Assembly: GCF_022568815.1 (NCBI RefSeq)
Contig: NZ_JAKZHX010000007.1
Coordinates: 1 to 64,000 of the forward strand
Length of the DNA: 64,000 bases
Source: Undibacterium paludis
GTDB lineage: Bacteria; Pseudomonadota; Gammaproteobacteria; Burkholderiales; Burkholderiaceae_D
Direction: 5' to 3'
Positions 7,732 through 17,159 of this stretch are shown here, piece after piece (positions within the stretch are counted from its first letter, which is position 1; every line of letters begins with the position of its first letter). A program made the translations under genes and the position numbers. Below the pieces are notes generated by a model. It was not told the DNA's origin, searched no databases, and worked only from the letters and a program-made list of their open reading frames with translations.

Positions 7732-9624
7732 TCAGCTATCGAGGTGGGAAATCAGCAAATTACTGAAGCGTGATAGTTCCTTGCGCCTGGCTTCATCGCC
7801 ATTGGCAAGAGCATTTGCTGTACCTTCATCAGGTGCATCAATTGACAGCCCGACAGCAATAATGTCGATCAGCAGTAATTGCAATATACGGGAAATCATC
7901 GACAAGAAAGTGGCATTGTCTTCCGTATGATTGACCGCCAGGCAGACTGTGGCTTTTTTTGCCAGCGGCGATTGATTTGGCGTAATTGCAATCACGTCGG
8001 CGCCGGCATTACGGGCGGCATCCACGGCTTTCAGCAATTCAGGCAATTTGCCGGAATTGGACACCACGATCACCACATCACCAGGGTTGAGCAGCTCTGC
8101 CGCCATGGAGAACAAATGCGCGTCGCCATACGACGCCGTGGGGATGCGGAAACGGAAAAACTTGTGCTGGCCATCCAGCGCCACTGCGCGCGAGTTGCCC
8201 ATAGCATAGAACTCGACCTTATTGGCCTTGCGCAGCAGGGCGATGGCCTGGTCCAGCGAACGCACATCAAGCTGATCACGGAAATTGAGAATTGCCGATA
8301 CGGTATTGTCGATCACCTTGGCACTGAGGTCATGGGTACTGTCGCTCATGCGTACCTGGCTATGGCGCACAGGTATCGTGCCGGTCAGGCTGCTGGCAAA
8401 TTTCAGCTTGAAGTCAGCCAGCCCCAAAAAGCCCAGGGACCGGCAAAAGCGGATGACCGTGGGCTGACTGACGTCAGCCAGGCGAGCGATCTCGGCAATG
8501 GCTTCATTCAGGACGGTACGCGGATTTTCCAGCACCAGAACAGCAACACGGCGTTCTGCTGGTGTCAGCTCAGCCTGGATTTGCTGTATGCGGTCCAGCA
8601 ATGAACTGTCGCCACTACGGCCACGCAAGTGTTCCGACAGGATGGCCGATACTCCATAAAATGCCGGATTGGGCGTAGTAATGACAAAGGTCGGGATTTG
8701 CGCCAGGTAGCTGGAAAAACGACCCTTGGCTTCAAAACGGGTACGGAACAAGGAGGTCTTGAACCAGTCCCCCATTAGCGGCACGATGCCGCCACCGATA
8801 TAGATGCCACCGAAAGCACCAAGCGTGACCGCCAGGTTGGCACTGAAGCTGCCCAACATGGCACAGAAGCATTCCAGAGCTTCCAGGCACAAGGCGTCCG
8901 CATCCGTCAATGCACCTCGCATGATATCCTGCGCAGCCAGTGCCTTGATTTTTTTACCATTGCGGTCCGCGAGGGCGCGGTAGATCAACTCAAGACCAGG
9001 GCCAGAAATCAGACGCTCTGCCGATACATGCGGCCATTCTTTCCAGGCAAACTGCAATATTGCATATTCCCTCTCGTCGACAGGAGCAAAATTGACATGG
9101 CCGCCTTCACTGCCCAAGGTCACAAAACCGTCGGAAGTCGGAATCAGGCCAGAAACGCCAAGCCCGGTGCCAGGCCCCAATACACCTATCACCGATTTTG
9201 CCACCGGCACACCGCCTCCAACCTGCATGACATCCCTGGCCTGCAAGCCTGGCAAGGACATCGCCAGTGCAGTAAAGTCATTGACGATCAGCAGGGTATA
9301 CAAACCAAATTCACGGCGCACATCTTCAATCGAAAACGCCCAGTCGCGATTGGTCATCCTGACCTGGTCGCCATCGATAGGGTTGGCAATCGCAAATGCG
9401 GCATGATGAATCCTGACGCCAGGATTACCCGACACATATTCACGCAACAAGGGGATGATGCCTGTATAGTCATCACACTTAAAAACGCGCACTGCTTCAA
9501 ATACGCCGGGTGAAGATTCAAGGGTAAAACGGGCATGGGTAGCACCAATATCTGCCAAAAGGCGTGGGCCACCAGAAAAGCCCGCCGCGCTGCCATGTTC
9601 TACAAGTGCGTGTTCTGTCGTCAT
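7732..9624 (-). CDS. glk: Bifunctional glucokinase / RpiR-family (HexR-like) transcriptional regulator
   Basis: A 630-residue fusion known from Burkholderiales. Residues about 20-335 are a bacterial glucokinase: LLADIGATHARF (phosphate loop), IVNDFTALA and GPGTGLGVSGL. It phosphorylates cytoplasmic glucose with ATP. Residues about 345-420 form an RpiR helix-turn-helix (LADVSQPTVIRFCRSLGF). Residues about 455-590 form a SIS sugar-phosphate-binding domain (MGNSRAVALDGQHKFFRF, VSNSGKLPEL). In HexR regulators the SIS domain senses 2-keto-3-deoxy-6-phosphogluconate, so this protein may couple glucose phosphorylation to sugar-responsive gene control. The GH31, GH13 and transporter genes next door would feed it glucose. 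Boxes that fit the HexR consensus occur at 15.4-15.5 and 21.8 kb. Confidence 0.93.
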   Translation of the reverse strand: MTTEHALVEHGSAAGFSGGPRLLADIGATHARFTLESSPGVFEAVRVFKCDDYTGIIPLLREYVSGNPGVRIHHAAFAIANPIDGDQVRMTNRDWAFSIEDVRREFGLYTLLIVNDFTALAMSLPGLQARDVMQVGGGVPVAKSVIGVLGPGTGLGVSGLIPTSDGFVTLGSEGGHVNFAPVDEREYAILQFAWKEWPHVSAERLISGPGLELIYRALADRNGKKIKALAAQDIMRGALTDADALCLEALECFCAMLGSFSANLAVTLGAFGGIYIGGGIVPLMGDWFKTSLFRTRFEAKGRFSSYLAQIPTFVITTPNPAFYGVSAILSEHLRGRSGDSSLLDRIQQIQAELTPAERRVAVLVLENPRTVLNEAIAEIARLADVSQPTVIRFCRSLGFLGLADFKLKFASSLTGTIPVRHSQVRMSDSTHDLSAKVIDNTVSAILNFRDQLDVRSLDQAIALLRKANKVEFYAMGNSRAVALDGQHKFFRFRIPTASYGDAHLFSMAAELLNPGDVVIVVSNSGKLPELLKAVDAARNAGADVIAITPNQSPLAKKATVCLAVNHTEDNATFLSMISRILQLLLIDIIAVGLSIDAPDEGTANALANGDEARRKELSRFSNLLISHLDS

Positions 9625-9808
9625 GCTGTCTTTATTTAACCTGTCTTTATTTCACCTCTGTTGCCAGGGCGTGTTGCCAAATTTTCATAGCCAGAGCAAT
9701 GTCGCAATTTACCACAAACCCTGCACTTTTCAGGGTAAAACCTGGCAAAAACCCCTTTGTCGGCTTAGTACTGAGCGTACAGAATGCCGGGTAATGTCGG
9801 CAGCAATA

Positions 9809-12217
9809 TCATTTATTCAACTCGATATTGATGTTTGCCCTGGTATTCTTTCTCCATTCCACATCAAAACTCAGCAATTTTTTGCTGTCATCCCAGCTAA
9901 AAGTACTGACTTTGTTTTGCACCAGCAACTGCACAGGCTTGCTGTTGAGGTGATGGATTTGCATGCTTACCACCCTGTCCACCGCCGGTTCATGTTTACC
10001 GGTCTGTGCTGTCAGACGCAAGCTCAACACCTGGGTTTTCACCGTGCTGTCAAAATGCATCAAGGTGTAGCGACCTTTTTCATAGGCCTGTGCTGTTTCA
10101 CCATCATCATCATAAAGCTTGCCGGCTGCCCTGCTCAGGGTCGCATCATGATAATAGTGGAGTTCGATTTTTTTGCTGGAGTAATCGCGCGTGTTTTGCA
10201 CGACTTGCGTCATCGGTACGAAAGCACCACCACGTACAAACACGGGGATGTGATCTTCAGTCACGACAACGGATGCAATACTGCCGCCCTGGTATTGCTG
10301 CCCGGTATAAAAATCAAACCAGTTGCTGCCTGCCGGGAAATACACGCTCGCCTCTTTTTCACCGGACTTCAACACCGGATGTACCAAGAAGCTGTCGCCC
10401 CATAGATAGCTGTCAGCAACATTCAGTAATTGCTGGTTATGTGGCTCAGCATAAAACAGTGGGCGCATGAAAGGCAAGCCCTGCTGGTTATTGTCAAAGG
10501 CCAGGGTGTAATTGTAGGGCAACATGCGGTAACGCAATTCTACGGCCGCCTTGGCCAGCGCCCTGGTTTTTGGCTCACGCAAGACCGGTTCGGATGCTAC
10601 TTCCTCCTGCGCATGCGGGCGGAATACCGGCTGGAAAACGCCATACTGCAGCCAGCGCGCATACAGCTCATCATCCAGATTGGCACCGGCAAAACCACCC
10701 AGGTCAGAATGCATATAAGCCATGCCCTGCATGCCCATTTGCAAGGCAATTTCTGGCTGCGAGCGTAAGCCACCCCAGGTGCGATTGACATCGCCCGACC
10801 ACGGTATCATGCCCAGTCTTTGCGAACCTGAATAGCCGGAACGCATGAGTATGAAAGGTCGCTGATTGGAAAAATCCTTCTTGTAGCCCTCAGCAATCAT
10901 TTTGGCCCATTGATGACCATAGATATTATGCAATTCGTCAGCACTACCTGTCTTGTGCTGCAAGGCAGATGGATGGACTTCCGGTTCACCCAGATCACCC
11001 CACCAGCCAGCGACACCCATATTCTTCAAGTCTTTATAGAGTGACCAGAACCAGTCTTGCGCGGGTGGGTTGAAGATATCGATAAGCCCGGTATTGCCGA
11101 AATAAAAATCATAAGTAAAAGGCTTGCCCTGTTTGTCTGTCGCCAGCACATTCTTGTCCACTGCCTCTTGCCATCTTTTTGAAGTCGTCAAGATGAAGGG
11201 CTCGGTAATCAGTACAGTCTTGATGCCTTGCTGCGCAAAGTCAGCAATCATACCCCTGGGATTAGGGAAGCTGTCTTTATCAAATTCAAGATTACCCATG
11301 GTGCCTTTGATGTCTTTACCAAACCAGTACAGATCAAAGATGATGGCATCGACAGGGATTTTCTCTGCGCGGAATTTATCCAGTATGCCACGCGCCTCTG
11401 CTTCATTGTGATAACCAAAGCGGCTGGCAAAATTGCCGAAAGTCCAGCGCGGCGGCAAAGGCTGGCGCCCGGTCAGGCTGGTGTAATTGCTGACGATGTC
11501 GGCCCAGCTGTCGCCGGCAATCACCTGGTAGGTTTTGCGGCCACTGATAGTTTCATAGGTCAATACATTGGTTTTCTTGCTATCGAGATCAAGATGGCCG
11601 ATAGCCGCATTGTCAAAGTGTATGCCATACATCTTCGATGAAAATACCAGCGGCATGGCAAAGTTCATTTGCTCTGAACGCTCTTCATAGCCATAGTGTG
11701 CCTTATTGTATAAAGGCAGGCGATTGCCGCGACGGTTCATACCAAGTGCGCGCGCGCCGCCACCATACAGGGCTTCATTGGCATCGAGGTTGAAGTCCAG
11801 CACTTCTGCCTCTGCCGTTTTACTATAGCCATTTTTTTCTGACAGCAAGGGTTTGCCCTTGTAAGCATAGGCAATCTGCAGCGGTGACCTGGTGATTTTC
11901 ACACTGATGTCACCGGCAAGGTATTGAATACTGCTCGCGGTCTCCTTGAAACTGGTCTTGACGCGCGCTGGCAACAAGACAACTGCATGCGAAGCTGGAT
12001 TGAATCTTTCAGCAGCAGGAATAAAACTGGTTTCCATGATCTTGTCGCTATACGGCTTCAGGATATAGCGGCCATCATTGGTCTTGATTTCCAGATGGTC
12101 AGCCTGTTTGTTGACTGACACGATAGTGCGCGCAGAATTTTGCGCCTGCGCTGTGCTTGCCAATGACAGGATTGCTGCCGCAAGGATATTCAGTTTGATT
12201 GTGGATGTCTTTTTCAT
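9809..12217 (-). CDS. Secreted alpha-glucosidase, glycoside hydrolase family 31
   Basis: An 802-residue enzyme with a signal peptide ending near STAQAQ, so it is periplasmic or exported. After an N-terminal beta-sandwich (about 35-250) comes the TIM barrel. The catalytic nucleophile is the aspartate near residue 408 in WWGDLGEPE, and the acid/base is near 476 in WSGDVNRTW; HSDLGGFAG follows, as in GH31 alpha-glucosidases. C-terminal beta domains (DUF5110-like, with DDDGETAQAYEKG) complete it. GH31 also contains alpha-xylosidases; the GH13 neighbour favours alpha-glucosidase. The ATG at 12217 is used because the longer frame begins with TTG. It is the third gene of the transporter-GH13-GH31 operon, 26 bases after GH13. 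Confidence 0.9.
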   Translation of the reverse strand: MKKTSTIKLNILAAAILSLASTAQAQNSARTIVSVNKQADHLEIKTNDGRYILKPYSDKIMETSFIPAAERFNPASHAVVLLPARVKTSFKETASSIQYLAGDISVKITRSPLQIAYAYKGKPLLSEKNGYSKTAEAEVLDFNLDANEALYGGGARALGMNRRGNRLPLYNKAHYGYEERSEQMNFAMPLVFSSKMYGIHFDNAAIGHLDLDSKKTNVLTYETISGRKTYQVIAGDSWADIVSNYTSLTGRQPLPPRWTFGNFASRFGYHNEAEARGILDKFRAEKIPVDAIIFDLYWFGKDIKGTMGNLEFDKDSFPNPRGMIADFAQQGIKTVLITEPFILTTSKRWQEAVDKNVLATDKQGKPFTYDFYFGNTGLIDIFNPPAQDWFWSLYKDLKNMGVAGWWGDLGEPEVHPSALQHKTGSADELHNIYGHQWAKMIAEGYKKDFSNQRPFILMRSGYSGSQRLGMIPWSGDVNRTWGGLRSQPEIALQMGMQGMAYMHSDLGGFAGANLDDELYARWLQYGVFQPVFRPHAQEEVASEPVLREPKTRALAKAAVELRYRMLPYNYTLAFDNNQQGLPFMRPLFYAEPHNQQLLNVADSYLWGDSFLVHPVLKSGEKEASVYFPAGSNWFDFYTGQQYQGGSIASVVVTEDHIPVFVRGGAFVPMTQVVQNTRDYSSKKIELHYYHDATLSRAAGKLYDDDGETAQAYEKGRYTLMHFDSTVKTQVLSLRLTAQTGKHEPAVDRVVSMQIHHLNSKPVQLLVQNKVSTFSWDDSKKLLSFDVEWRKNTRANINIELNK

Positions 12218-12243
12218 GTGTCTCAAATCATTTTTTGAGCAGA

Positions 12244-13920
12244 CTAAGGCGCGATCAATACCGTGCTCAAGCCGCTATTGAATTGCACCTTGCCTTTGAC
12301 GACTGTGGCGGTCTTGCCAGAGTAATAGTCACGCAGTCTCAGCCCATCGGCAAACACGCCACCGACGCTGATGGCGGGATTGCTGTTCGCCGGGATCTCC
12401 AGTGCAATCACTACCTTGTCGCTAATGCCATCTTTCTCATAAGTGCGCTTGAAGGTATAAGGTGCATCTGCGAGTTTTTCATGCAGGCCGGCACCTATGG
12501 CAGGATGACTACGCCGGAACACACCGAGACGGCTCCAATGCTGGCGCACATCGGCAATCCGGTAACCATCCCGGCTGGCATTGTTTGCCAGCTCATCCCA
12601 GTTCATGAAAGAGCGCAGAGTCGCGTCACCTTGCGCACCAGCGACATTCAAAGAGCGCGCGGTTTCATCGCCATAATAGATTTGCGCAGCACCAGGGCTC
12701 AGCAAGAGTTTATTGGCTGATTCAAAAGGCTTTTGGCGCAAGAGATCAAATGGCCCGCCGTCGTCATGCGAGCTGATGTAATTGAGTACCGAATACCCTG
12801 CCAAAGGTCCGTGCAGACGCGTGGCATAATCATTGAACAGGGCTTCATAGGGCTTATTGGCATCTGACTTGAAACCAAAATTGATGAGACTGTCAAAACC
12901 GTTCTGGTAAAAATTGACGGTCTGGCCACCACCCATATCAAAATCCTGGCCGTGAGCCAGTGCATAGTTATACACTTCACCGGTCATGAAGAAGGCTTGA
13001 TTGCCCAGTTTCTTTTTGGGGTTGGCACGCTTCCAGTCTTCATAAGCTGCACTGGCAAGGCCATGCAGTTCTTTCCAGATTTCTGGCTCAGTATGTTTGG
13101 CAGTATCAGCACGAAAGCCATCGACACCATACTTTCTGATCCAGTCGGTATGCCATTTCATGAGGTAGTAACGCGGCGCACGAGGCAGGTGAGTACTTTG
13201 GAAAAATGCATCAAGCTCTTTGACTTCCTTATCGTAGCGGCCTTCTGCCTTCCATTTATCTGCCAATACTTGAGGAAGCGCGACATCTGCCTTGCTCTCG
13301 GTGCGTATGTCAGGCAAGTTTTTGACGAGGGTGCAACTGACGGTAGTCGCAGTATCTTTGTAGGTGCAGGTTGGTGATGTCCTGACCCATTCATCCGGCC
13401 AGACCGGGTCTTGCTCCGTAACCGGGCCCAGATGATTCATAACTACGTCGAGCAAAACCCGCATGCCATGCGCATGTGCAGTATCGACAAACTCGCGCAT
13501 GTCAGCTTCTGTACCCAGGTTGGCATCGACACGCGTGAAGTCTTTGGCCCAGTAACCATGAAAGCCATAAGACTTGCCAGTCCCCTCATCCGTACCCGCA
13601 TGGATTTGCTCTACCGGCGGCGTGAGCCAGATGACATCGACACCCAGGTCTTTGAAATAACCAGATTTGATTTTTGCCGTAATGCCAGCCAGATCGCCAC
13701 CTGCATAGCCACGCAGAGGTGCTGCATCATTTTTACGACCATAGGCCAAATCATTTCTTGGATTGGCGTTATGAAAACGGTCTGTCAGTAAAAAATAGAC
13801 AGTGGCATTTTCCCAGAAAAAAGGCTGGGCTGTTTTTAACTTTGGTGCGGCAAGTGACATGGAACTACAAGACGCGGCCAGCAACACTGCCAGACCGAGC
13901 CTGATTGCTTTTGCTTGCAT
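12244..13920 (-). CDS. Secreted alpha-amylase family protein, glycoside hydrolase family 13
   Basis: A 558-residue GH13 enzyme. The four conserved regions are visible: DVVMNHLG, GFRADTAKH (nucleophile Asp), MTGEVYN (acid/base Glu) and ISSHDDGG (transition-state Asp). The N-terminus is a signal sequence (LGLAVLLAASCSS); AASC could be a weak lipobox, otherwise cleavage falls near SLAAP. It probably cuts alpha-1,4-glucans to maltodextrins in the periplasm or at the cell surface. GGAG lies 7 bases before the ATG at 13920, which settles the start against an upstream ATG that would overlap the transporter gene. Cysteines in TCTYKD and VSCTL may pair. Confidence 0.9.
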   Translation of the reverse strand: MQAKAIRLGLAVLLAASCSSMSLAAPKLKTAQPFFWENATVYFLLTDRFHNANPRNDLAYGRKNDAAPLRGYAGGDLAGITAKIKSGYFKDLGVDVIWLTPPVEQIHAGTDEGTGKSYGFHGYWAKDFTRVDANLGTEADMREFVDTAHAHGMRVLLDVVMNHLGPVTEQDPVWPDEWVRTSPTCTYKDTATTVSCTLVKNLPDIRTESKADVALPQVLADKWKAEGRYDKEVKELDAFFQSTHLPRAPRYYLMKWHTDWIRKYGVDGFRADTAKHTEPEIWKELHGLASAAYEDWKRANPKKKLGNQAFFMTGEVYNYALAHGQDFDMGGGQTVNFYQNGFDSLINFGFKSDANKPYEALFNDYATRLHGPLAGYSVLNYISSHDDGGPFDLLRQKPFESANKLLLSPGAAQIYYGDETARSLNVAGAQGDATLRSFMNWDELANNASRDGYRIADVRQHWSRLGVFRRSHPAIGAGLHEKLADAPYTFKRTYEKDGISDKVVIALEIPANSNPAISVGGVFADGLRLRDYYSGKTATVVKGKVQFNSGLSTVLIAP

Positions 13921-13945
13921 GAGAAGACTCCGGCTGATGCCCAGA

Positions 13946-15310
13946 TTAAATTGCTGCGGCATTAACTGCCGTCTTGTCCACGCTGGATGAAGCTTCTACA
14001 GCTTCATCCTTGACCAGCAAAGTCAACAAGCCTGCCAGCACCATGCAGGCACCACCGAGCATTAATACCTTGACCGACTGGTTATCAAAAAAATTCTTCA
14101 TGATCGCCCCCAGTACAACACCGGCAATAATCTGCGGTATCACCACAAAGAAATTGAACAGGCCCATGTAGTAACCCATGCGGTTCGCTGGCAAGGCACC
14201 CGCCAGAATTGCATACGGCATGGTCAACACACTAGCCCAGGCGATGCCCACACCCACCATGGGCAAGAGCAGCATTTGCTTCGATGAGATCAGAAAAATA
14301 CTCATCAGGCTGACACCCCCTATCACCAGGCAAAGCATGTGCACAAATTTGCGGCTGGTCTTTTTTGCCAGCACAGGCAACAAGAAAGCAGCGAGTGCAG
14401 AAACGCCACCATACACGGCGAACATGATGCCTACCCAGTTGCCGCCTTCCTGAAAAGCCGCTGACTGCGCATCGCTGCTATGGAAAACAGTTTGTGCTAT
14501 CGAAGGCGTGGTATATACCCACATGGCAAACAAGGCGACCCAGGTAAAGAATTGCACGAGCGCCAGTTGCACCATGGTCTTGGGCATTTTGGTGAAGCCA
14601 CCAAGAATTTCGCTGACCGCTTTGCCTATGCCCTGGTTGTTCTTGCGCTCCTGCTTGAATTTTTCAATATCGGCTGGTGGAATTTCTTTACTGGTGAATA
14701 CCGTCCACATCACGGACAAGGCAAATATGGCACCACCGAAATAAAAGGAATAACGCACAGTATCAGGTATCGCACCGTTCACAGGCACATTGCTGACACC
14801 CAGGTAATCCGTAAATATCGTAGGCAGTAAAGAAGCAATCACGCCACCGCAACCGATGAAGAAAGTCTGCATGGCAAAGCCAGCAGTTTGCTGGGACACA
14901 TCAAGCTTGTCACCGACAAAGGCACGGAAAGGTTCCATGGAAATATTGATGGCACTGTCCATCATCCACAACACGGCAATAGCCATCCACAAGACGCTGG
15001 AATTAGGCATGAGGAACATCGCAATTGATGCCAGTATCGCACCGATAAAAAAGAAGGGACGGCGGCGGCCCCAGAAAGGATGCCAGGTATTGTCACTCAG
15101 ATAGCCAATGACCGGTTGCACCAGCAAGCCTGTAATCGGTGCCGCCAACCAGAACAGGGCCAGTTCATCCGGGTTCGCACCCAGGGTAGAAAAGATGCGG
15201 CTGGTATTGGTGTTTTGCAGAGCAAAACCAAACTGTATGCCAAAGAAACCGAAACTCATATTCCACAACTGCCAGAACGACAGGCGTGGTTTGTATGCAG
15301 ATACTTGCAT
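13946..15310 (-). CDS. MFS sugar transporter, SLC45/MalY-like (probable maltose or maltodextrin:proton symporter)
   Basis: A 454-residue inner-membrane protein with about 12 hydrophobic segments. It begins LSFWQLWNMSFGFFGIQFGFALQ and has the loop motif WGRRRPFFFIGA, shared by sucrose/maltose transporters of the SLC45 branch. Caulobacter uses such a transporter (MalY) together with a TBDR (MalA) for maltodextrins, and the gene set here matches that scheme. GGGGA lies 10 bases before the ATG at 15310. It heads the operon with GH13 (25-base gap) and GH31. GTARTnnnAYTAC-like boxes lie upstream at 15435 and 15536. Confidence 0.88.
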   Translation of the reverse strand: MQVSAYKPRLSFWQLWNMSFGFFGIQFGFALQNTNTSRIFSTLGANPDELALFWLAAPITGLLVQPVIGYLSDNTWHPFWGRRRPFFFIGAILASIAMFLMPNSSVLWMAIAVLWMMDSAINISMEPFRAFVGDKLDVSQQTAGFAMQTFFIGCGGVIASLLPTIFTDYLGVSNVPVNGAIPDTVRYSFYFGGAIFALSVMWTVFTSKEIPPADIEKFKQERKNNQGIGKAVSEILGGFTKMPKTMVQLALVQFFTWVALFAMWVYTTPSIAQTVFHSSDAQSAAFQEGGNWVGIMFAVYGGVSALAAFLLPVLAKKTSRKFVHMLCLVIGGVSLMSIFLISSKQMLLLPMVGVGIAWASVLTMPYAILAGALPANRMGYYMGLFNFFVVIPQIIAGVVLGAIMKNFFDNQSVKVLMLGGACMVLAGLLTLLVKDEAVEASSSVDKTAVNAAAI

Positions 15311-15434
15311 GGTGTTTTGTCCCCAAATTTATTATGAACTACTGTTGCAGTGTTACTTACTGGCCGAAAACGACTTCCCAACAAAGCCACCAGATCAAGA
15401 ACATCTACATTTTGAAATACTACCACAGCAAAAT

Positions 15435-15447
15435 GTAATCAAACTAC
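15435..15447. promoter_or_regulatory. HexR-like operator box upstream of the sugar transporter operon
   Basis: The sequence GTAATCAAACTAC fits GTART-N3-AYTAC. The surrounding 16 bases (15433-15448) match the box at 21798-21813 at 13 of 16 positions. It lies 125 bases upstream of the transporter ATG. Binding by the Glk-HexR fusion is inference. Confidence 0.6.
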
Positions 15448-15535
15448 ATAAATTTTCAAGAACAACTACATAACATAAGTAACTATGATGAAAATGGAAA
15501 AATCCAATAAACCCTGAACCTGCAAACGCTAATCT

Positions 15536-15548
15536 GTAGCAATACTAC
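15536..15548. promoter_or_regulatory. Second HexR-like operator box of the transporter region
   Basis: GTAGCAATACTAC is a 5-3-5 inverted repeat with one mismatch, in the same design as the box at 15435. The 362-base gap 15311-15672 holds these two boxes, several single ACTAC half-sites and the antiporter terminator. No gene is visible in it. Confidence 0.5.
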
Positions 15549-15611
15549 CCATTGCTTGATGCACCTTTCCAAGCATATTCTGGCACATCTGCGCGCACAA
15601 ACGCAGAAAGA

Positions 15612-15647
15612 AAATGCCCGCTACTTTCGCAAAAGCAGCGGGCATTT
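15612..15647 (-). terminator. Rho-independent terminator of the antiporter gene
   Basis: A perfect 11-bp stem AAATGCCCGCT (15612-15622) / AGCGGGCATTT (15637-15647), followed on the minus strand by TTTTCTTTC. It lies 25 bases beyond the antiporter stop and separates that transcript from the sugar transporter operon. Confidence 0.85.
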
Positions 15648-15672
15648 CACCTGAAAAAACGGAGATAAAAAC

Positions 15673-16884
15673 TTACTTGCTCCTGAAAATCAACTCTTTC
15701 ATCTTCTGCAATTTCGGATACACCACAGGTACGGTCAGCATGGTGCTGGCAATTGCCATCAACAACAAGGCGGTAAAAGTCTCGCTGGTGATGATGTTTT
15801 TATCGAGCAAAATATTGACGAAGATAATCATGATCAAAGCCTTGGTTTGCAATAACCAGCCTATGATGGATGCCTCGCCTTTTTCCCACTTGAGTATCCT
15901 GCCTGCCACCTGTATGCCTATCAGCTTGCCAGCGACAGAGGCGAACAGCAATACAGCCGCAGCGACGAAGACGGCAACACCGCCCATGGCCCAGTTAGTG
16001 CGCAAACCCGTGCTCAGGAAAAACACCGGCATGATGGCCAGCAAGACATGGTGGCGCATGAGATCCATTTTTTCCTGGTTGAACCAGTGTGCATCCATGA
16101 CTGCACCCGCCAGAAAAGCACCCACCATATAGTGCAAGCCAGCCCAGTCAGCCGCAAAAGCACAGGCAGCCAGCCAAATCAGGCCCACATACCAGCGGTC
16201 ACGTTCTTCCAGCCAGACCATAAGTTTGCGGAACAGCACTGTGGCAACGGCAAATACGAGCAAAAAGCCAACCTGACGCCCCATACGCGTCCAGTCCAGC
16301 AAGATGACTGCCAGCACGCCCCAGATGGCAATATCATCCAGGCTGGCATAACGCAAGATGCGCTGGCCTATGGGCTGGCGCAGGATATCGAGTTTTTCCA
16401 TCAACAGGATCAGGATAGGCAAGGCAGTAACGGCGCAAGACATGCCTACACCGAGTACGAATTGCCAGCTCATGGCTTTGGGGCCCATCCAGCCATCCAT
16501 ACTGAGCAGGCCCATACCAGCTACGCAACCAAACAATAAGGGCATGCCTAACGCCAGGCCTGCCGTGATGCTGCTTTCGCGTCGGTATTCCCAGGCTTTC
16601 TTCAAGTCCAGTTCTATTCCGGCAATCATGACAAAAATCATGACTGCCCACCAGGCGATGCCATTCAATGACTGTATTACCTGGGGATTAAAGACAAACT
16701 TGTAGTAGTCGGGATAAATCGCACCCAACACACCAGGCCCCAGCAAAATACCAGTGATGATCTGGACTACTACCAGTGGTGCGTAATAGTCGGTTTTACC
16801 TACCCGCCAGATCAGGTAAGGCATCGTGAAAATCACTAGCATCGCGATCAGAAAGATCTCGGTAGTGCTCATACCAGTATGCAT
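15673..16884 (-). CDS. Cation:proton antiporter (CPA2 family, Na+/H+ exchanger domain)
   Basis: A 403-residue membrane protein with about 11-12 hydrophobic segments. The family pattern is seen in QIITGILLGPGVLG, the acidic intramembrane site MIAGIELDL, and YASLDDIAIWG, where the paired aspartates fit the ion-binding helix. There is no C-terminal RCK/TrkA domain, so it is a short CPA2 type. It exchanges Na+ or K+ for protons across the inner membrane. The ATG at 16884 lacks a clear ribosome site and the ATG at 16872 is an alternative. It sits between sugar genes and may reflect co-regulation or chance. Confidence 0.87.
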   Translation of the reverse strand: MHTGMSTTEIFLIAMLVIFTMPYLIWRVGKTDYYAPLVVVQIITGILLGPGVLGAIYPDYYKFVFNPQVIQSLNGIAWWAVMIFVMIAGIELDLKKAWEYRRESSITAGLALGMPLLFGCVAGMGLLSMDGWMGPKAMSWQFVLGVGMSCAVTALPILILLMEKLDILRQPIGQRILRYASLDDIAIWGVLAVILLDWTRMGRQVGFLLVFAVATVLFRKLMVWLEERDRWYVGLIWLAACAFAADWAGLHYMVGAFLAGAVMDAHWFNQEKMDLMRHHVLLAIMPVFFLSTGLRTNWAMGGVAVFVAAAVLLFASVAGKLIGIQVAGRILKWEKGEASIIGWLLQTKALIMIIFVNILLDKNIITSETFTALLLMAIASTMLTVPVVYPKLQKMKELIFRSK

Positions 16885-16960
16885 AATTTATATTTTTTTG
16901 AGTTTATTTTTTTATGCATTACTCATTAAAAGTAATGCCTCCCCCAACTCAACATTGCAA

Positions 16961-17151
16961 GGACTTACGCAAAATTGTCCCAGCAAGGCTAACGCCTTTA
17001 GGAAACATCTCTTGTAAGAGTGTTCGTTTCGCTGGCGGACAACATGTTGTCTGAAACCCCAGCCATACCGTAGCGACGAAGACAGTACTTTAGTACCGAA
17101 TTTGCTCAATGCGGGAGCTACAACGCAGCTGGGGCGGTTTTGCGTAAGTCC
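16961..17151. repeat. MITE-like non-autonomous element with terminal inverted repeats
   Basis: A 191-bp segment bounded by terminal inverted repeats of 20 bases with 17 matches. The left end is GGACTTACGCAAAA (16961-16974) and the right end is its complement ending at 17151. An inner repeat (ACCCCAGC near 17057 and GCTGGGG near 17128) would strengthen folding. It encodes no transposase; a 103-codon minus-strand frame across it looks spurious. The right end abuts the halogenase stop by 9 bases, and the junction forms a perfect 16-bp palindrome at 17144-17159. No clear target duplication is visible. Confidence 0.65.
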
Positions 17152-17159
17152 GGACTTAC

